Shown: positions 51,001-59,141 of the stretch, in pieces | How the letters are laid out: every line of letters begins with the position of its first letter | Numbering within the stretch: the stretch's first letter is position 1 | Notes under the pieces: model-generated | Database searches by the model: none | Told to the model about the DNA's origin: nothing | The model's input: the letters and a program-made list of their open reading frames with translations, nothing else | Assembly: GCA_002392965.1 (NCBI GenBank) | Contig: DGIA01000022.1 | Coordinates: 1-64,000 of the forward strand | DNA length: 64,000 nt | Direction: 5' to 3' | Origin: Bacteroidales bacterium UBA3834 | GTDB taxonomy: Bacteria > Bacteroidota > Bacteroidia > Bacteroidales > P3 | Position numbers and translations under genes: made by a program

Positions 51001-53903
51001 TTGAACGGCGTCCACTGCGAATTGGCATTCCCGTTGTCCTCGCATACCATCATGTTGTTGGCCACCAACGCATGCGCTGTCGCTGTACCCGTCAGTCCGC
51101 TCAAACCCATGGCTCCGGCACCGTTGCTTGTGAATATACGATTACGTTGCAGGCTGATGCTTCCGTAGCAGTCGTTCACCTGCGCCACAAAACCTCCGTT
51201 GGTCAATACATCGTACATCTCGTTGCCGTCGATGGTAAGATTGGTCTGATAGACAGCTTGCACTGCATTGTTGTATTGGTTGCTGAAACGGTTTCCACAG
51301 ATTGCCACTCCCATCGACAGACTCTCTGACGAGGACCCCAATGCCTTCACTCCTACAAGACCGCCCTCAAAAGTGCATCCCAACACCTGCATTCCATCAG
51401 AATAACCGCTGTTGACCATGCTTCCGATTCGCATCAATGCCTCTGGATTGGCCAGACTATCTATAAACCGGCACCCTTCGAAGCGGCAGCCATCGCTATT
51501 CTGTCCCATCTGCACCATCTGCTCCAATGCTCCATTCCGACGCACAAATTCCATATTGCGGAAACGCACATGTGCCACATTCTCCAAATTCACTATCGAC
51601 CCCTGGGTCTGCATCTCATCGTAATAAAGAGTCGCCATTGTGTCCGACTGCGACTCAAACACAATATAATGTGCTTCCGTAAGTCCGTTTACCATGGGCA
51701 TCGTGAACGCTGGATAACTGCCCGGTGCCAACCTCACTATCAAACTGTCATCTATTCCACAACGACTCAACGAGAAAAGGAACTCCTCTATCGTGCTGAA
51801 ATGCTTGTTGGCTCCGCCGATATTACGCACACCGTTCATCGGCCCTGCACATACGATAAACTCCGTCTTGATGGTATCGTTATACGGTTCATGGTCTCGG
51901 TAACTATGCGAATTGGCCGTCAGCGTATCCTCCACCCACACTTTCAATGTGTAGAATCCTGGTGCCAACGGCACGTTTGGTGCTATTGTCACTGCCTCTG
52001 TCGCACCCGCCGCCAAATTTCCGCTCCAATCGTAAAAGTCACTCACCGTGTCATTCGCTCCCATAATGGTGAAACTTATCCTTATGGCGTCGAATGGCAA
52101 CGCTCCGCAGTTCTTCAATCGCACTTGGACACTGTGATCCTCCGGCGTCATCGGCACATTGTAGTTCGGCGTCACCAACCCATACGTTGCCGACGTCGTC
52201 ACCGTATCGAACCCCGCGTCATATAGCAACGGCAGATTGGCACTCTGGTAGAACACCATCGCCGGACGATACGCATAAGCCAGATTCGAATTCTCATACT
52301 CATAACCGTTGCCGTGGTAACTCGCATTAACGACACTATAATAGATCGTCTTCAACGAGTCCACTGCCGGTATGGTCCTCGTCTTCACCGACACTGCCGC
52401 TGGGTCGTATGTGTCGTCATACACAGCCTGCACCATCAATCCCTTACCGGCATAATAGAACGTATCTTTCAAGTTCACATTAAACTCTGTGTTCGCACTC
52501 AACTGGGGAATCGTTAACGCCGAATCATATACAATCTGCATATAACTACCCGTAAACGCACGGTAATACTCACTCGGGTCCATTTTGTAGTCTGTCGGCA
52601 CATTCTTCAACCTGAACTGGAATTTCTGGCGTGTCTGCGGAGCCGTCATACTCTCTCCAATCATAAACTTCATCGAGGTCATTGCGCCCGGTCCGTATCC
52701 AGCATTCCTCATCGTCGCGGAATCATACACCCACTCACTTCTGCTATCGGCCCCCCCGGGGAACGGATACGACTTCCCATACACACTCACCGATCCTTCC
52801 ATACCACTCGTCCACTCCGCAGCCTGCGCAGTCCCTCGTGTGCAATAGTACCTCGCCCAGGTTCCCGACGAACTCGGGAATCTGCTCATGTTGCTGTTAC
52901 TCGTCGAATCTCGTGCCACACAGTAAAAATACATCATCGTGTCATACCCCGCGAACGGTATGCGGGCACTATACACCGTACGCGTTGCCAAGTCAGTCGG
53001 GAGCGTCACAGGACTCTCCCATGTGTACGACGTCGTCGCCACACGATGCTCCGTCGGGTCGCTACCCACACGATACACCACATACACCGAATCCCTGTTC
53101 ATTCCCGCCGACAACGATGTCTTTGCCGAAAACTCAATCCTTGCTCCTCGGCTGCTTGCCAACACCTCCCCGTCGGGATATGCCACCATCTTTAACGTCG
53201 GCGCCAACATACGATCCGCACTCGCATCCACTTTGATATTGTCAATCCACCAACCGTACCGATTCGTGTCAGCAGGTCCGCTCAACGAACGTCTCTTCAC
53301 CACAAACTTGATAATCACCTTTCGCTCATTCGCCGCCACCGACGCCGTCAACGCATTATCGATATTGAATCGCTCACTCCTCCACTGCGCATTTGTCGGC
53401 CCACTGGCGGTATCGTCCCATCCGCTTCCACTGTACGACTTATTGTTGAAACCTCCATTACCGCCAAACTCCGTACTCCGCTCTCCCGCAGGTGTCGCAT
53501 AATGCTGGCTCGTCAACTGCGTCCACGTAGATTGATAAGCCAACTTGTAATAAATCGCACCCATCATAAGACCGGCTCCCGACGTCGTGTTCTTCGGCAA
53601 CTTGCAAATATGATCGAAATACAACGAAATATAACGGATGTCACGTAATTCCTGAGTTTGCGTGAAATCCAGCGTATCCAGATAAAACTCCACCTCGTTA
53701 TCCTTCAACTGATGGACATGCAGCGAATAATCGCCTCCTCGCGATACAGACATCGTCCGGCTATATGCCGTCGAAGGCACCACCGCATAGTTCACCGGCT
53801 CCCCACTCTCGAAACCCTGATAGTGCATCTGGTGAATCTGTGCCTGCACAGACACACCTAAAAAAGCAAAAATAGCACCAAACAAGAAAATCCTCTTTTT
53901 CAT
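42012..53903 (-). CDS. Giant T9SS-exported modular surface protein (3,963 residues)
   Basis: ATG at 53903 begins a clear signal peptide (MKKRIFLFGAIFAFLGVSVQAQ); the longer frame uses TTG. Modules from the N terminus: jelly-roll (about 28-235), fibronectin-like parts, right-handed beta-helix 1 (about 685-1115), lamin-tail domain (about 1328-1520), beta-helix 2 (about 2036-2500), then further CARDB-like strands, a GEVED-like region (about 3018-3125), a second jelly-roll (about 3250-3430) and a C-terminal sorting domain (about 3871-3963; NYPNPFTKQTTIPF to RKMILK). About 12 CARDB-like units (NNG or NFG start, N-D-T end) are spread along it. No catalytic domain seen; probably an adhesin or surface fibre. 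Confidence 0.92.
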   Translation of the reverse strand: MKKRIFLFGAIFAFLGVSVQAQIHQMHYQGFESGEPVNYAVVPSTAYSRTMSVSRGGDYSLHVHQLKDNEVEFYLDTLDFTQTQELRDIRYISLYFDHICKLPKNTTSGAGLMMGAIYYKLAYQSTWTQLTSQHYATPAGERSTEFGGNGGFNNKSYSGSGWDDTASGPTNAQWRSERFNIDNALTASVAANERKVIIKFVVKRRSLSGPADTNRYGWWIDNIKVDASADRMLAPTLKMVAYPDGEVLASSRGARIEFSAKTSLSAGMNRDSVYVVYRVGSDPTEHRVATTSYTWESPVTLPTDLATRTVYSARIPFAGYDTMMYFYCVARDSTSNSNMSRFPSSSGTWARYYCTRGTAQAAEWTSGMEGSVSVYGKSYPFPGGADSRSEWVYDSATMRNAGYGPGAMTSMKFMIGESMTAPQTRQKFQFRLKNVPTDYKMDPSEYYRAFTGSYMQIVYDSALTIPQLSANTEFNVNLKDTFYYAGKGLMVQAVYDDTYDPAAVSVKTRTIPAVDSLKTIYYSVVNASYHGNGYEYENSNLAYAYRPAMVFYQSANLPLLYDAGFDTVTTSATYGLVTPNYNVPMTPEDHSVQVRLKNCGALPFDAIRISFTIMGANDTVSDFYDWSGNLAAGATEAVTIAPNVPLAPGFYTLKVWVEDTLTANSHSYRDHEPYNDTIKTEFIVCAGPMNGVRNIGGANKHFSTIEEFLFSLSRCGIDDSLIVRLAPGSYPAFTMPMVNGLTEAHYIVFESQSDTMATLYYDEMQTQGSIVNLENVAHVRFRNMEFVRRNGALEQMVQMGQNSDGCRFEGCRFIDSLANPEALMRIGSMVNSGYSDGMQVLGCTFEGGLVGVKALGSSSESLSMGVAICGNRFSNQYNNAVQAVYQTNLTIDGNEMYDVLTNGGFVAQVNDCYGSISLQRNRIFTSNGAGAMGLSGLTGTATAHALVANNMMVCEDNGNANSQWTPFNIISGSYIEVVYNSVKMNAPTRNNVAATTFGGSGISNCTFVDNIVAAMDNRNYALSYQPGNNTSNTLSNNVYYSNGSVLNRRVTTSCLTIETWKMAEPADSLSISVNPGFLNGSLVDLRTYNRAVKGVGIPVASVTTDIFDTLRGIMVTCPGAFEFSSLAYDFEVEALLNPPSEDCYMPDSVEMVLLMRNNGMSVYNPATSLPLGLSYQMNGGAVHNLTVTQTVPAEDSVSIHTGVMLHLPANGHYDSVYSICVWTSFGNDPNQTNDTNVFRVVSHSHPSTPADDTVQVNYNTAISITPTEGVEKWDVYNSTTAPQRYSQLFWYSDSIGGEPFYVGNSYTTDSMRENAEYYIMQRRSLPIVRITQVEISTAAAAQGTTPNSGWDTWRVSNRKGAVQLTNIGDATAYLQGDTLQTVSSTSSLNTVFVMPDVKIEPGQSLVVQYGSVSGNPASDSSKTIRTQTSPSFNYNSNVGFIYRRGGVIEDALAFNSVITNGTSWTSKNVPSYVWSGSSISVPATRAGVVRTAFNGNSSDWTLSTADNPMFLDHNNPAWIRYSDNGCEGGRGKITVEVINVPTVDISLSALVLPEGGCALGDEEVSVMVHNFGVQATDTIVLNFRGAGDTVSEVIANGIGARDSMVYTFTNRLHLDLDADTLVTVHVWVNSIQQDVTSADDTVWGTVDVKYTPDAPAAIPDRQITYATRDTITYIPTHSGVVPVWYNYNMNAVDTGFTHVTDILYAGGTMGMSLLVDKGQDAIVGTGTNTSAKTSLPSPYQPNNAYVRQQYMYSAHDLATAGLTAGGIYSISFFLDSIYNINTTTPRDSVVFDNYFIAMGLVSDTIFGSTSSWKTVSQVYERHPMVIYRRQAKDWVRLDLDTPFQWDGTSSLVVQVAYQLSTTVTTGTSIRYTSKANTTLYKAQNTAMSPSIFGYSGTGSRSGNRPNIRFDKIIGCGSPVTPFNMHLVGVPQMDMAMIGFADSLVYNSCSSVTIPVQVRNQGEDTATEIKFYYYLDNQPVDSTMHAVSIVGGQFDTLTLFNKSIEPGRHSLTAVLSIAGDSIASNDTLRTTFVVRYCGGVYTIAADSTGDYTTFSQAVDTLSAVGIVGPVTFQVANGVYDEQVTVSNVSGSSQINSISFVGMGDSVVLTYAPTVDNNYVLKFNAVSNINLSNMTLVSRPTTTSGKNYGNVLLLQDVHGMHLTESNLKVSRNIVAGDKNVNNFLSNVCLMGDVSGLHINNCTIDSGFYAVKCEGATGNYDHIYIDHNTLANFAYGAVLLRDVSDLFIRSNDIRSSNSSSSRGLTGLYLSQVTDSFIIEKNMIYLISDNQGAKRGMQLENVGCDINNPGYVVNNMISTYGTGSAGLDNVKVGNANKAASAGIIIDSTSSYVNILFNTVRVYGTTSTAASVNDLTLAFLCGLAPTNLQVMNNIFSNFSNGYAYYITSSTGVTTSNFNAYYSEANNKFGWGTTALAQLTALQAANSDDGNSVFDEPFFEAIDDLHLLKTNFAEKAQYNTEVVDDIDGNSRPQIPAPTIGAHEAPRLTHDMSVVRIHAPVVPANPLNIETDSLKVVVSFYNNGRSNETDVSWYAYIEGYEDSTRSVTCNLSPFAAGVTKKDSVMLHTILGLIDTQVVHVVLLCPTDTALANNEMTAKVYLAPAFNLKASNVTVTPNGCNMQNAEVKITLQNVGYKPFPAGTQIKIGYHTEIKSPANVVIPTLPDTVEQYITLQNTLPTGNSSVTLTFDSLANLYPTDTAINIDVYVKGWCHYQYDIIPLAPGADTTAFITKNSYFTPAAPVGYDTVLPYGTWGAVRASQENGLPIRWYNDTTSASFFFPGSNQVSITTANYNRSTLWNNTPQFFDDTVYYLRCYSNKNCPSEFSSVNVTMAPRIPNDIAFKEVLAPLGNRVYMENDTVRVKISNFGTAPQSNIPITYVLKQGNNVLQTVTETIHDMVPAGQDYVYTFDSLLNTPYPTTAKTYTLQVWTALPNDGVRRNDTIRQNYTFSSLAVTKYNTFQPPIPTEDDTRWDITRISWNGIDMDLTPLNRSYTNLAAYPSPEYPTLHVTRGTTDTIIIQVTPLDGEAQHDRCKAWVSIDFDRSGIFNDNASCNERPVNAMPFYDDSTFKAEVTIPECASLGYQRMRVNVTSYSGEQSLGHAMDFLLFVDENAPAKDLAIAGIYSPRSYLIHDDTPREVSFRMYNRGTQAVSAADIHYSFAGDSLNTGVLHWTGNLLHGTSTVVTLPIHSFCLGTTTLTIWHELEGDVDSTNNILVYEYHRFHTVNARYLDNFDSLDLWYAPTGYNAYTRNYWELGAPNKTRLDTAWSGTQVWATDLNSNISSGTRGNISYLYSPIIDNSMIHIDTISFRMRRNFTNGSTMHIEYLNFEGRWVKMAPDSVLTWYNNTEDMVFNGTSTNSGDHYTRYWFSSSATQLSGNYPEKMQIRFVYRSPADNKSSYGEGCAIDDFYLGRARRNYDAGVVAITKPEAPKFGQTLYPEVVVKNYGFDTIREFDLGYTHYGSILSKISHFSGVRIPPDGTDTFLFDAPFIVTSDYPDSFYISAYASVLGDIYHDNDTCQQLFYLYMLDNDIAADSIMAPLNYVIAGDTGVTVTLRIHNFGLNPIHTATASYFVNGVNRVDEFIDFDNSLNHRPLASDEYINYTFRHKIHAAMGLMNLTVFVKTDSNDYLYNDTVFRRIEGITSVSDLEAASVIVDTSSFNNVRIGLVIENRGARGANNFEVGYWIDNDTSTMVRETYYRALPLPALTTGYYIFDADLPTRAAPYDHVNAFVHIDNDNNPNNDTTDLIAEQYTDIEVTKVIVEENAGNECRVFLELRNIGNLALVDKQLRLRATVNGNDLSYNVRQRVNPGQAIHFQFEQTIPKSPTRQYEGTGRVLDIAGDDNSANNQTSIVEVVNYMEGIPFVDAGQLVLEQNYPNPFTKQTTIPFILPNAAHVHFFVMDAMGHIVYRDHRFYQAGNHSLNIDMEAYPAGFYYYGIEVDGQRQMRKMILK

Positions 53904-53992
53904 ATAATGCAATCTTTATTTTTTCAATATCAATTATTTACAATTATTCACAGGCATAACAAACCTCCGTTCGGAGCCTGTTAAACCTAGTA

Positions 53993-54000
53993 CAAAAATA
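53993..54000 (-). promoter_or_regulatory. -7 box candidate for the giant gene
   Basis: TATTTTTG on the minus strand (54000-53993), 90 bp before the start codon. No TTTG at the expected distance. Between box and gene lies a small palindrome CTCCGTTCGGAG. The rest of 53904-54184 shows no gene. Confidence 0.4.
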
Positions 54001-54184
54001 CTAAAAAAAACGAATACCGGTGTTTTTTTTTATATAAAAAAACTAAAAAGCACCTCTTTCATTACAAACGACTATCGGCACCATGCGCCAGCATCGGTAT
54101 CAAAAACGACAATACAGACGCCTAATTGACAGCCTGTTCGACCTCAACGGACATTGAAATGTAATGGAGATTCGCTGCCGGGAA

Positions 54185-54931
54185 TCAACCGAGCGAAGAT
54201 CGCTGCTCGAGAGCTTCGTAAAGCATCACGCCCGCGGCCACACTGACATTGAGTGACGACACCTCGCCCACGACGGGCAACTTGGCTCGTACATCGCTCA
54301 TCTTCAGCAGTTCAGAACTAATTCCAGTCTCCTCATTACCCATGATGAGTACCGTAGGACGCCGGAAATCAACCTTACGGTAATGCACAGCGCCTTTCTC
54401 TGTCGAAGCCACCACCTGATATCCATACTGCTTGGCCAGATTAACCATGGTCTTGAGATTCTGTTCTCGGCAGACAGGTAACCGCAACAAAGCACCGCTG
54501 CTCGTCTTTACTGCATCCTCGTTCAAGGCCGCACTCCCGTGGTCGGGCACCACCAGCGCGCTGACACCAGTGCACTCAGCCGTACGAGCAATGGCTCCCA
54601 TGTTCCGCACATCGGTGACTCGATCCAACAAAACCACCAACGCATTGTCACCCAGTGTTTCGACAAGTTCCATAAAACTATGGTACTTGACAGCTGCAAT
54701 GACAGCCACCACACCCTGGTGGTTGCCGGTGGTCATCTTGTTGAGCCTCTCGACAGGGACATACTGGAAAGGGATGTCGTGCTCCTTCAGAGCAGTCCGC
54801 AACTCTCCCATAAGCGAGCTGTTGAGCCCATTCTGCACAAGCACACGCTCCATTTGTGCGCCACTTGCCACAGCCTCGATCACAGGCCTTAAACCATAGA
54901 TCATCTGCTGTTTATTCGCTGCTTTTTCCAT
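54185..54931 (-). CDS. rlmB: 23S rRNA (guanosine(2251)-2'-O)-methyltransferase RlmB-like
   Basis: A 248-residue SpoU-family enzyme: an N-terminal substrate-binding domain (about 8-75, [15 protein letters not shown]...) and a knotted SAM domain with [21 protein letters not shown] (motif 1 Asn/Arg), [10 protein letters not shown] (motif 2) and [14 protein letters not shown] (motif 3). RlmB is the best match by length and layout. The start overlaps the end of lolD by 20 bp. Last gene of the ruvB operon. Confidence 0.92.
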   Translation of the reverse strand: MEKAANKQQMIYGLRPVIEAVASGAQMERVLVQNGLNSSLMGELRTALKEHDIPFQYVPVERLNKMTTGNHQGVVAVIAAVKYHSFMELVETLGDNALVVLLDRVTDVRNMGAIARTAECTGVSALVVPDHGSAALNEDAVKTSSGALLRLPVCREQNLKTMVNLAKQYGYQVVASTEKGAVHYRKVDFRRPTVLIMGNEETGISSELLKMSDVRAKLPVVGEVSSLNVSVAAGVMLYEALEQRSSLG

Positions 54932-55565
54932 CTACAATTGTTATTTTTCGATCGGCCATAGCGGCCAGTTCTTCATTATGGGTGACGATGACAAAAGTCT
55001 GCCCCATTTCCTGACGGAGGGTAAAAAGAAGTTCATGTAACTGACGGGCATGCTGGGAATCGAGGTTACCGCTGGGTTCGTCGGCCAGCACCACCATGGG
55101 TTTGTTCATCAATGCCCGCGCCACCGCCACCCGCTGGCATTCACCACCACTCATGGCCGACGGCTTATGTTCCGAACGGTTGGCAAGACCCAGATGATCA
55201 AGCAATTCCATCGCTCTCCTGCGTGCTTCATCCTGTTTTTCGCCACGTATCAACGCAGGAATCATCACGTTCTCCACTGCAGAAAACTCGGGAAGCAAAT
55301 GATGAGCCTGAAACACAAAGCCTATCTTCTCGTTGCGGAAGCGTGCCAACTCTCGCTCTTTCAACCGAGTGACATCCACATCACCATACATAATTCCTCC
55401 GCTGTCGGGACAATCCAGAGTGCCAAGAATCTGTAGCAATGTGGTTTTCCCTGCGCCGCTGGCACCGACAATCGACACCACCTCACCTTTCTCGATGGTC
55501 AAATTGATGTTGCGTAGCACCTGCAACGCCCCATAACTCTTATTGATATTTATTGCTTGTATCAC
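54912..55565 (-). CDS. lolD: LolD-like ABC transporter ATP-binding protein
   Basis: A 217-residue ATPase of the LolD/MacB class: Walker [10 protein letters not shown] (34-42), [21 protein letters not shown], signature MSGGE, Walker [14 protein letters not shown] and H-loop THNEE. It would drive LolCE in lipoprotein release to the outer membrane; the partner permease gene is not in the window. The end overlaps rlmB by 20 bp. Confidence 0.9.
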   Translation of the reverse strand: MIQAININKSYGALQVLRNINLTIEKGEVVSIVGASGAGKTTLLQILGTLDCPDSGGIMYGDVDVTRLKERELARFRNEKIGFVFQAHHLLPEFSAVENVMIPALIRGEKQDEARRRAMELLDHLGLANRSEHKPSAMSGGECQRVAVARALMNKPMVVLADEPSGNLDSQHARQLHELLFTLRQEMGQTFVIVTHNEELAAMADRKITIVDGKSSE

Positions 55566-55589
55566 ACTATTATCTTAACGACTTAACTA

Positions 55590-56822
55590 CTAAACTTCCA
55601 CTCCGTTCAGGAACACCCGTTCTACCTTGTTCTCGCCGTAGGCGTATGGCATATACTCGTAGCTCGCCATTGGCTTGGTTATGTAAAAATTGGCTTTCTT
55701 GCCAACAGCAATAGAGCCAACCTCGTCGCTGACGCCCATAGCGTAGGCGGTGTTGAGGGTGGTGGCATTGATGGCCTCCTCGGGTGTAAGGCGGTAGCGG
55801 ATGCAGGCCATCGAGAGGATGAGCTGCATGTTGCCCGAGGGCGACGTGCCAGGGTTGTAGTCGGAAGCCATAGCCACCGGCAGGCCTGCCTCGATCATCC
55901 GGCGGGCAGGAGAGAGCGGCAGGTTGAGGAAGAAGGCGCAGCCAGGCAGTATGGTAGGCATTGTGTCGCTACCCTTCAGGCACTCTATCTCGGCGCCGCC
56001 CATCTGCTCCAGGTGATCGACTGATATGGCATTGTATTTCACGCCCACCTGCACGCCGCCCGATACAGCCATTTCATTGGCGTGTATCTTAGGCCGCATG
56101 CCGTATTTGATGCCAGCCTCAAGTATTCGTGCGGTATCCGCGACGGTAAAGAAGCCCTGGTCGCAGAATACGTCGATGAAGTCGGCCAATCCTTCGGCTG
56201 CCACTTTGGGTATCATCTCGTTTATCACCAAATCCACATAATCCTCCTGATGACCGCGGTATTCCAAAGGGATGCCATGGGCGCCGAGGAAGTTCGACTT
56301 GATGGTCATAGGCGAGTTCTCCTTGAGGCGGCGTATGACGCGCAGCAGCTTCAACTCGCTCTCGGTCGAGAGGCCGTAGCCACTCTTTATCTCGATGGCA
56401 CCCGTGCCCATGTGCATCAAGTCGTCGAGGCGCTGCCGGGCCATGTCGTAGAGCTCCTCCTCCGAAGCGGCGGCGGTGGCTTTGGCCGAATTGAGGATAC
56501 CTCCGCCCCTCTTCGCAATCTCCTCATAGCTCAGCCCGCGTATCTTATCGACAAACTCATGCTCGCGCGAGTTGGCATAAACAATGTGCGTGTGCGAGTC
56601 GCAGAACGACGGCATTACCATGCGTCCTGTGGCATCCACCACATTCTCGGCGGTACCATCCCACTCGCTCATCGGCCCAAAAGCTTTTATCTTACCGTCT
56701 TCAATAAGCATGTAGGCATCCTTGATGGTCTCCAATTGGGCCATCTCCTTGCCCTGCTTGCGCAGTTTCGGTGAGGTCTCCACACCCACCAGCTCCTTGA
56801 TATTCCTAACAAGTGTTCGCAT
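55590..56822 (-). CDS. hutI: Imidazolonepropionase
   Basis: A 410-residue amidohydrolase of histidine breakdown, hydrolysing imidazolone propionate to formiminoglutamate. Metal site DSHTHIVYANSREHEFV (His77, His79), then GGGILNSAKATAAASEEELYD as in HutI, HGIPLEYRGHQEDYVD, IHANEMAV (third metal His region) and a C-terminal MASDYNPGTSPSGNMQ (catalytic Asp). The other hut genes are not in the window; it lies alone between the YD-like gene and lolD. Confidence 0.93.
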   Translation of the reverse strand: MRTLVRNIKELVGVETSPKLRKQGKEMAQLETIKDAYMLIEDGKIKAFGPMSEWDGTAENVVDATGRMVMPSFCDSHTHIVYANSREHEFVDKIRGLSYEEIAKRGGGILNSAKATAAASEEELYDMARQRLDDLMHMGTGAIEIKSGYGLSTESELKLLRVIRRLKENSPMTIKSNFLGAHGIPLEYRGHQEDYVDLVINEMIPKVAAEGLADFIDVFCDQGFFTVADTARILEAGIKYGMRPKIHANEMAVSGGVQVGVKYNAISVDHLEQMGGAEIECLKGSDTMPTILPGCAFFLNLPLSPARRMIEAGLPVAMASDYNPGTSPSGNMQLILSMACIRYRLTPEEAINATTLNTAYAMGVSDEVGSIAVGKKANFYITKPMASYEYMPYAYGENKVERVFLNGVEV

Positions 56823-56837
56823 ATATCTTTGTTTTTT

Positions 56838-57740
56838 TTATTCCCAATATTCTACTTCATATTCGATGATACCCATCGGGGTTTTCGCATAGATTAGCAC
56901 ATCGCGTTCGTCGTAGCGATAATACTCATCGGAAGGTTCTGTGTTTGTCGGATCATCGTAGATTTTCCAATGCTCACGGCGTTCCTTGCGAGTGCCGTCG
57001 GGACGGAAGGTAATGGTTACATCGGCCTCTAGGTCCAGATCGTACATCTTTCCTGTCTGCGAGACGAGGACCCCGTTGGCATCATAGTTATAGTCGAGTG
57101 TGTCCCACGATTCATAATAATAGGTTCTGCTGGCAACAATGCGTCCCGAAGCATCATAGAAGAGATTACGGTCGCGGTATCCCGACCCCTCGTCGTTGCA
57201 ATACTCATGCAACATGCGCCCTGCGGAATCATACTCGCACAAATAACGAAGCGTATCGCTATATTCCTTTCCCCAATCAATAACATAGACACACTCCGTA
57301 AGGCCGAAACGGGGATGCACCTTGCGAGAATAGAGATGGTATTCGCTTACGCCCTCATGATACTTGCCGAAACTCTCACGCTTGACATGCTGCACAATAC
57401 CGTCAGCGGCATACTCGATACTGCATCGTGACATCAACTCGCGGCGCGGCATCGGGTTGGCGGAGGAACTGACCCATTGATAAGTCTCGTGCAAAACCAG
57501 GCGGCCCAGATCGTCATACACATTGCGATAGGCGGTGTCGGCACTGTATCCGTGGCGGTCATAGTACTCTGTATGCTTCAGCATCCGTGCACCAGTCAAT
57601 GTATCAATGGAATAAGTGCGTATCACTTTGATAGGCTTGGCAGTATGCGTAGGGAAATACGGCAAATCCATAAGTGCCCACTGTCCCATGGCAGGCAGAA
57701 CCATTGCAACAAACAGCAGTATCAGTCCGGCTTTCTTCAT
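56838..57740 (-). CDS. Secreted YD-repeat-like protein
   Basis: Start set at 57740 (300 residues, MKKAGLILLFVAMVLPAMGQ signal peptide); the longer frame lies inside ruvB. The mature protein has five or six repeats of the type Y-D-x-x-G-R-[LIM]: NVYDDLGRLVLHETY, CEYDSAGRMLHEY, LFYDASGRIVASRTY and YNYDANGVLVSQTG. This is the RHS/YD beta-sheet pattern without any toxin part. Function unknown. It starts 4 bp after ruvB. Confidence 0.75.
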   Translation of the reverse strand: MKKAGLILLFVAMVLPAMGQWALMDLPYFPTHTAKPIKVIRTYSIDTLTGARMLKHTEYYDRHGYSADTAYRNVYDDLGRLVLHETYQWVSSSANPMPRRELMSRCSIEYAADGIVQHVKRESFGKYHEGVSEYHLYSRKVHPRFGLTECVYVIDWGKEYSDTLRYLCEYDSAGRMLHEYCNDEGSGYRDRNLFYDASGRIVASRTYYYESWDTLDYNYDANGVLVSQTGKMYDLDLEADVTITFRPDGTRKERREHWKIYDDPTNTEPSDEYYRYDERDVLIYAKTPMGIIEYEVEYWE

Positions 57741-57744
57741 CACT

Positions 57745-58767
57745 TCAGAACAATTCCTGCTGGTTGCCGTTGGTCTTGATTTTGCCGAGGTGCTGGTAAG
57801 CGAGCATCGTGACTTCGCGTCCGCGGGGAGTGCGCATAAGGTAGCCTTCCTGGATGAGGTAGGGTTCATAGACCTCCTCCACCGTGCCCGCTTCTTCGCC
57901 GACGGCGGTGGCTATGGTGTTGATGCCCACGGGGCCGCCCTTGAACTTGTCGATGATGGTGGTGAGAATACGGATATCCATATCGTCCAATCCATTGCGA
58001 TCAACATTGAGGGCCTGTAGGGCGTAGCGCGCGATGTCGAGCGTGATAGTGCCATCGCCCTTCACCTGGGCAAAGTCGCGTACACGGCGCAGCAGGCGGT
58101 TGGCGATACGGGGGGTGCCACGCGAACGGCGCGCAATCTCGATGGCGCTCTCGCTGGTTATCTTCACCTGCAGCAATGAGGCGGAACGGTTGACGATACG
58201 GGTGAGGGTATCGGTATCATAATATTCGAGACGGCAGTTGATGCCGAAGCGGGCACGCAGGGGAGCGGTGAGCATTCCGCTGCGGGTGGTGGCACCAATG
58301 AGGGTAAAGGGCTTGAGTGTGAGCTGCACCGAGCGTGCCGCGGGGCCGCTCTCGATCATGATGTCGATGCGGAAATCCTCCATGGCGCTGTAGAGATACT
58401 CCTCCACCACAGGCGACAGGCGGTGAATCTCGTCGATGAAAAGCACGTCGTTGGGCTGCAGCGAGGTAAGCAGGCCTGCCAGGTCGCCGGGCTTGTCGAG
58501 CACCGGGCCGCTAGTGGTCTTAATATTCACCCCCAGTTCATTTGCAATAATATTACTCAATGTGGTCTTGCCGAGGCCTGGAGGGCCATAGAGCAACACA
58601 TGGTCGAGCGGCTCGCTGCGCTCTTTGGCGGCACGGACGAAGACCTTCAAGTTCTCCACCACCTGCTGCTGACCTGCGAAACTGTCGAACCCCGAAGGGC
58701 GCAACGCGCGCTCTATCTCCCTCTCTTTCGCAGAGATACTTCGGCCTTCCAAATTATCATTACTCAC
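57745..58767 (-). CDS. ruvB: Holliday junction branch migration helicase RuvB
   Basis: The 340-residue motor works with RuvA at recombination junctions. Walker [10 protein letters not shown] (61-69), Walker [11 protein letters not shown] (about 108-117), sensor segments [18 protein letters not shown] and the winged-helix C terminus ([20 protein letters not shown]) are all present. First gene of an operon with the YD-like gene, hutI, lolD and rlmB. Confidence 0.97.
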   Translation of the reverse strand: MSNDNLEGRSISAKEREIERALRPSGFDSFAGQQQVVENLKVFVRAAKERSEPLDHVLLYGPPGLGKTTLSNIIANELGVNIKTTSGPVLDKPGDLAGLLTSLQPNDVLFIDEIHRLSPVVEEYLYSAMEDFRIDIMIESGPAARSVQLTLKPFTLIGATTRSGMLTAPLRARFGINCRLEYYDTDTLTRIVNRSASLLQVKITSESAIEIARRSRGTPRIANRLLRRVRDFAQVKGDGTITLDIARYALQALNVDRNGLDDMDIRILTTIIDKFKGGPVGINTIATAVGEEAGTVEEVYEPYLIQEGYLMRTPRGREVTMLAYQHLGKIKTNGNQQELF

Positions 58768-58812
58768 TGTTACTTTTTTTTACAAGGTGCGTGTGCCCTT
58801 CAGTTCATGCTG

Positions 58813-58843
58813 CAAAAATACGACTTTTCTCAGACATGACAAA
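58813..58843 (-). promoter_or_regulatory. Promoter of the ruvB operon
   Basis: Minus strand TTTG (58843-58840) and TATTTTTG (58820-58813), 19 bp apart, 45 bp before the ruvB start. Confidence 0.85.
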
Positions 58844-58920
58844 AAAATAATAACCGCACCACACAAAAAGCATCGCAAAAACAAAAAACAACCACTCATT
58901 TTCAAGATCTTACGCGCTTT

Positions 58921-58996
58921 TTACAACAGCCTGATACTTAGCTCTGAATCCCTTCTGGTTCCGTACTGCCTCAGTTCTGGTTCAGTATATGGCATA
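58921..58996. repeat. Third intergenic element with 11-nt period
   Basis: Six 11-nt units in register: CTGATACTTAG (58931-58941), CTCTGAATCCC, TTCTGGTTCCG, TACTGCCTCAG, TTCTGGTTCAG and TATATGGCATA (58986-58996). Read on the minus strand, 58950-58921 gives GATTCAGAGCTAAGTATCAG then GCTGTTGTAA, matching the copies at 38953 and 39246. It lies in the 374-bp gap between ruvB and the universal stress gene; the rest of that gap (58997-59141) shows nothing clear. Confidence 0.7.
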
Positions 58997-59141
58997 GACC
59001 CATAAGGGGACAAGAGACCTGATATGAGGCATGCAATCACGAATCGACACCAAAGAAAAAATACACCTCGATACAATAAACGAACGAAATGTGCGTTGCA
59101 TATGACATATATATACTAAATTTTAACGAGCGAAAAACACC

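Noticed and set aside
58921..58996. Small RNA gene by itself
   Set aside because: No promoter box next to it and no terminator; only the repeat character is supported.
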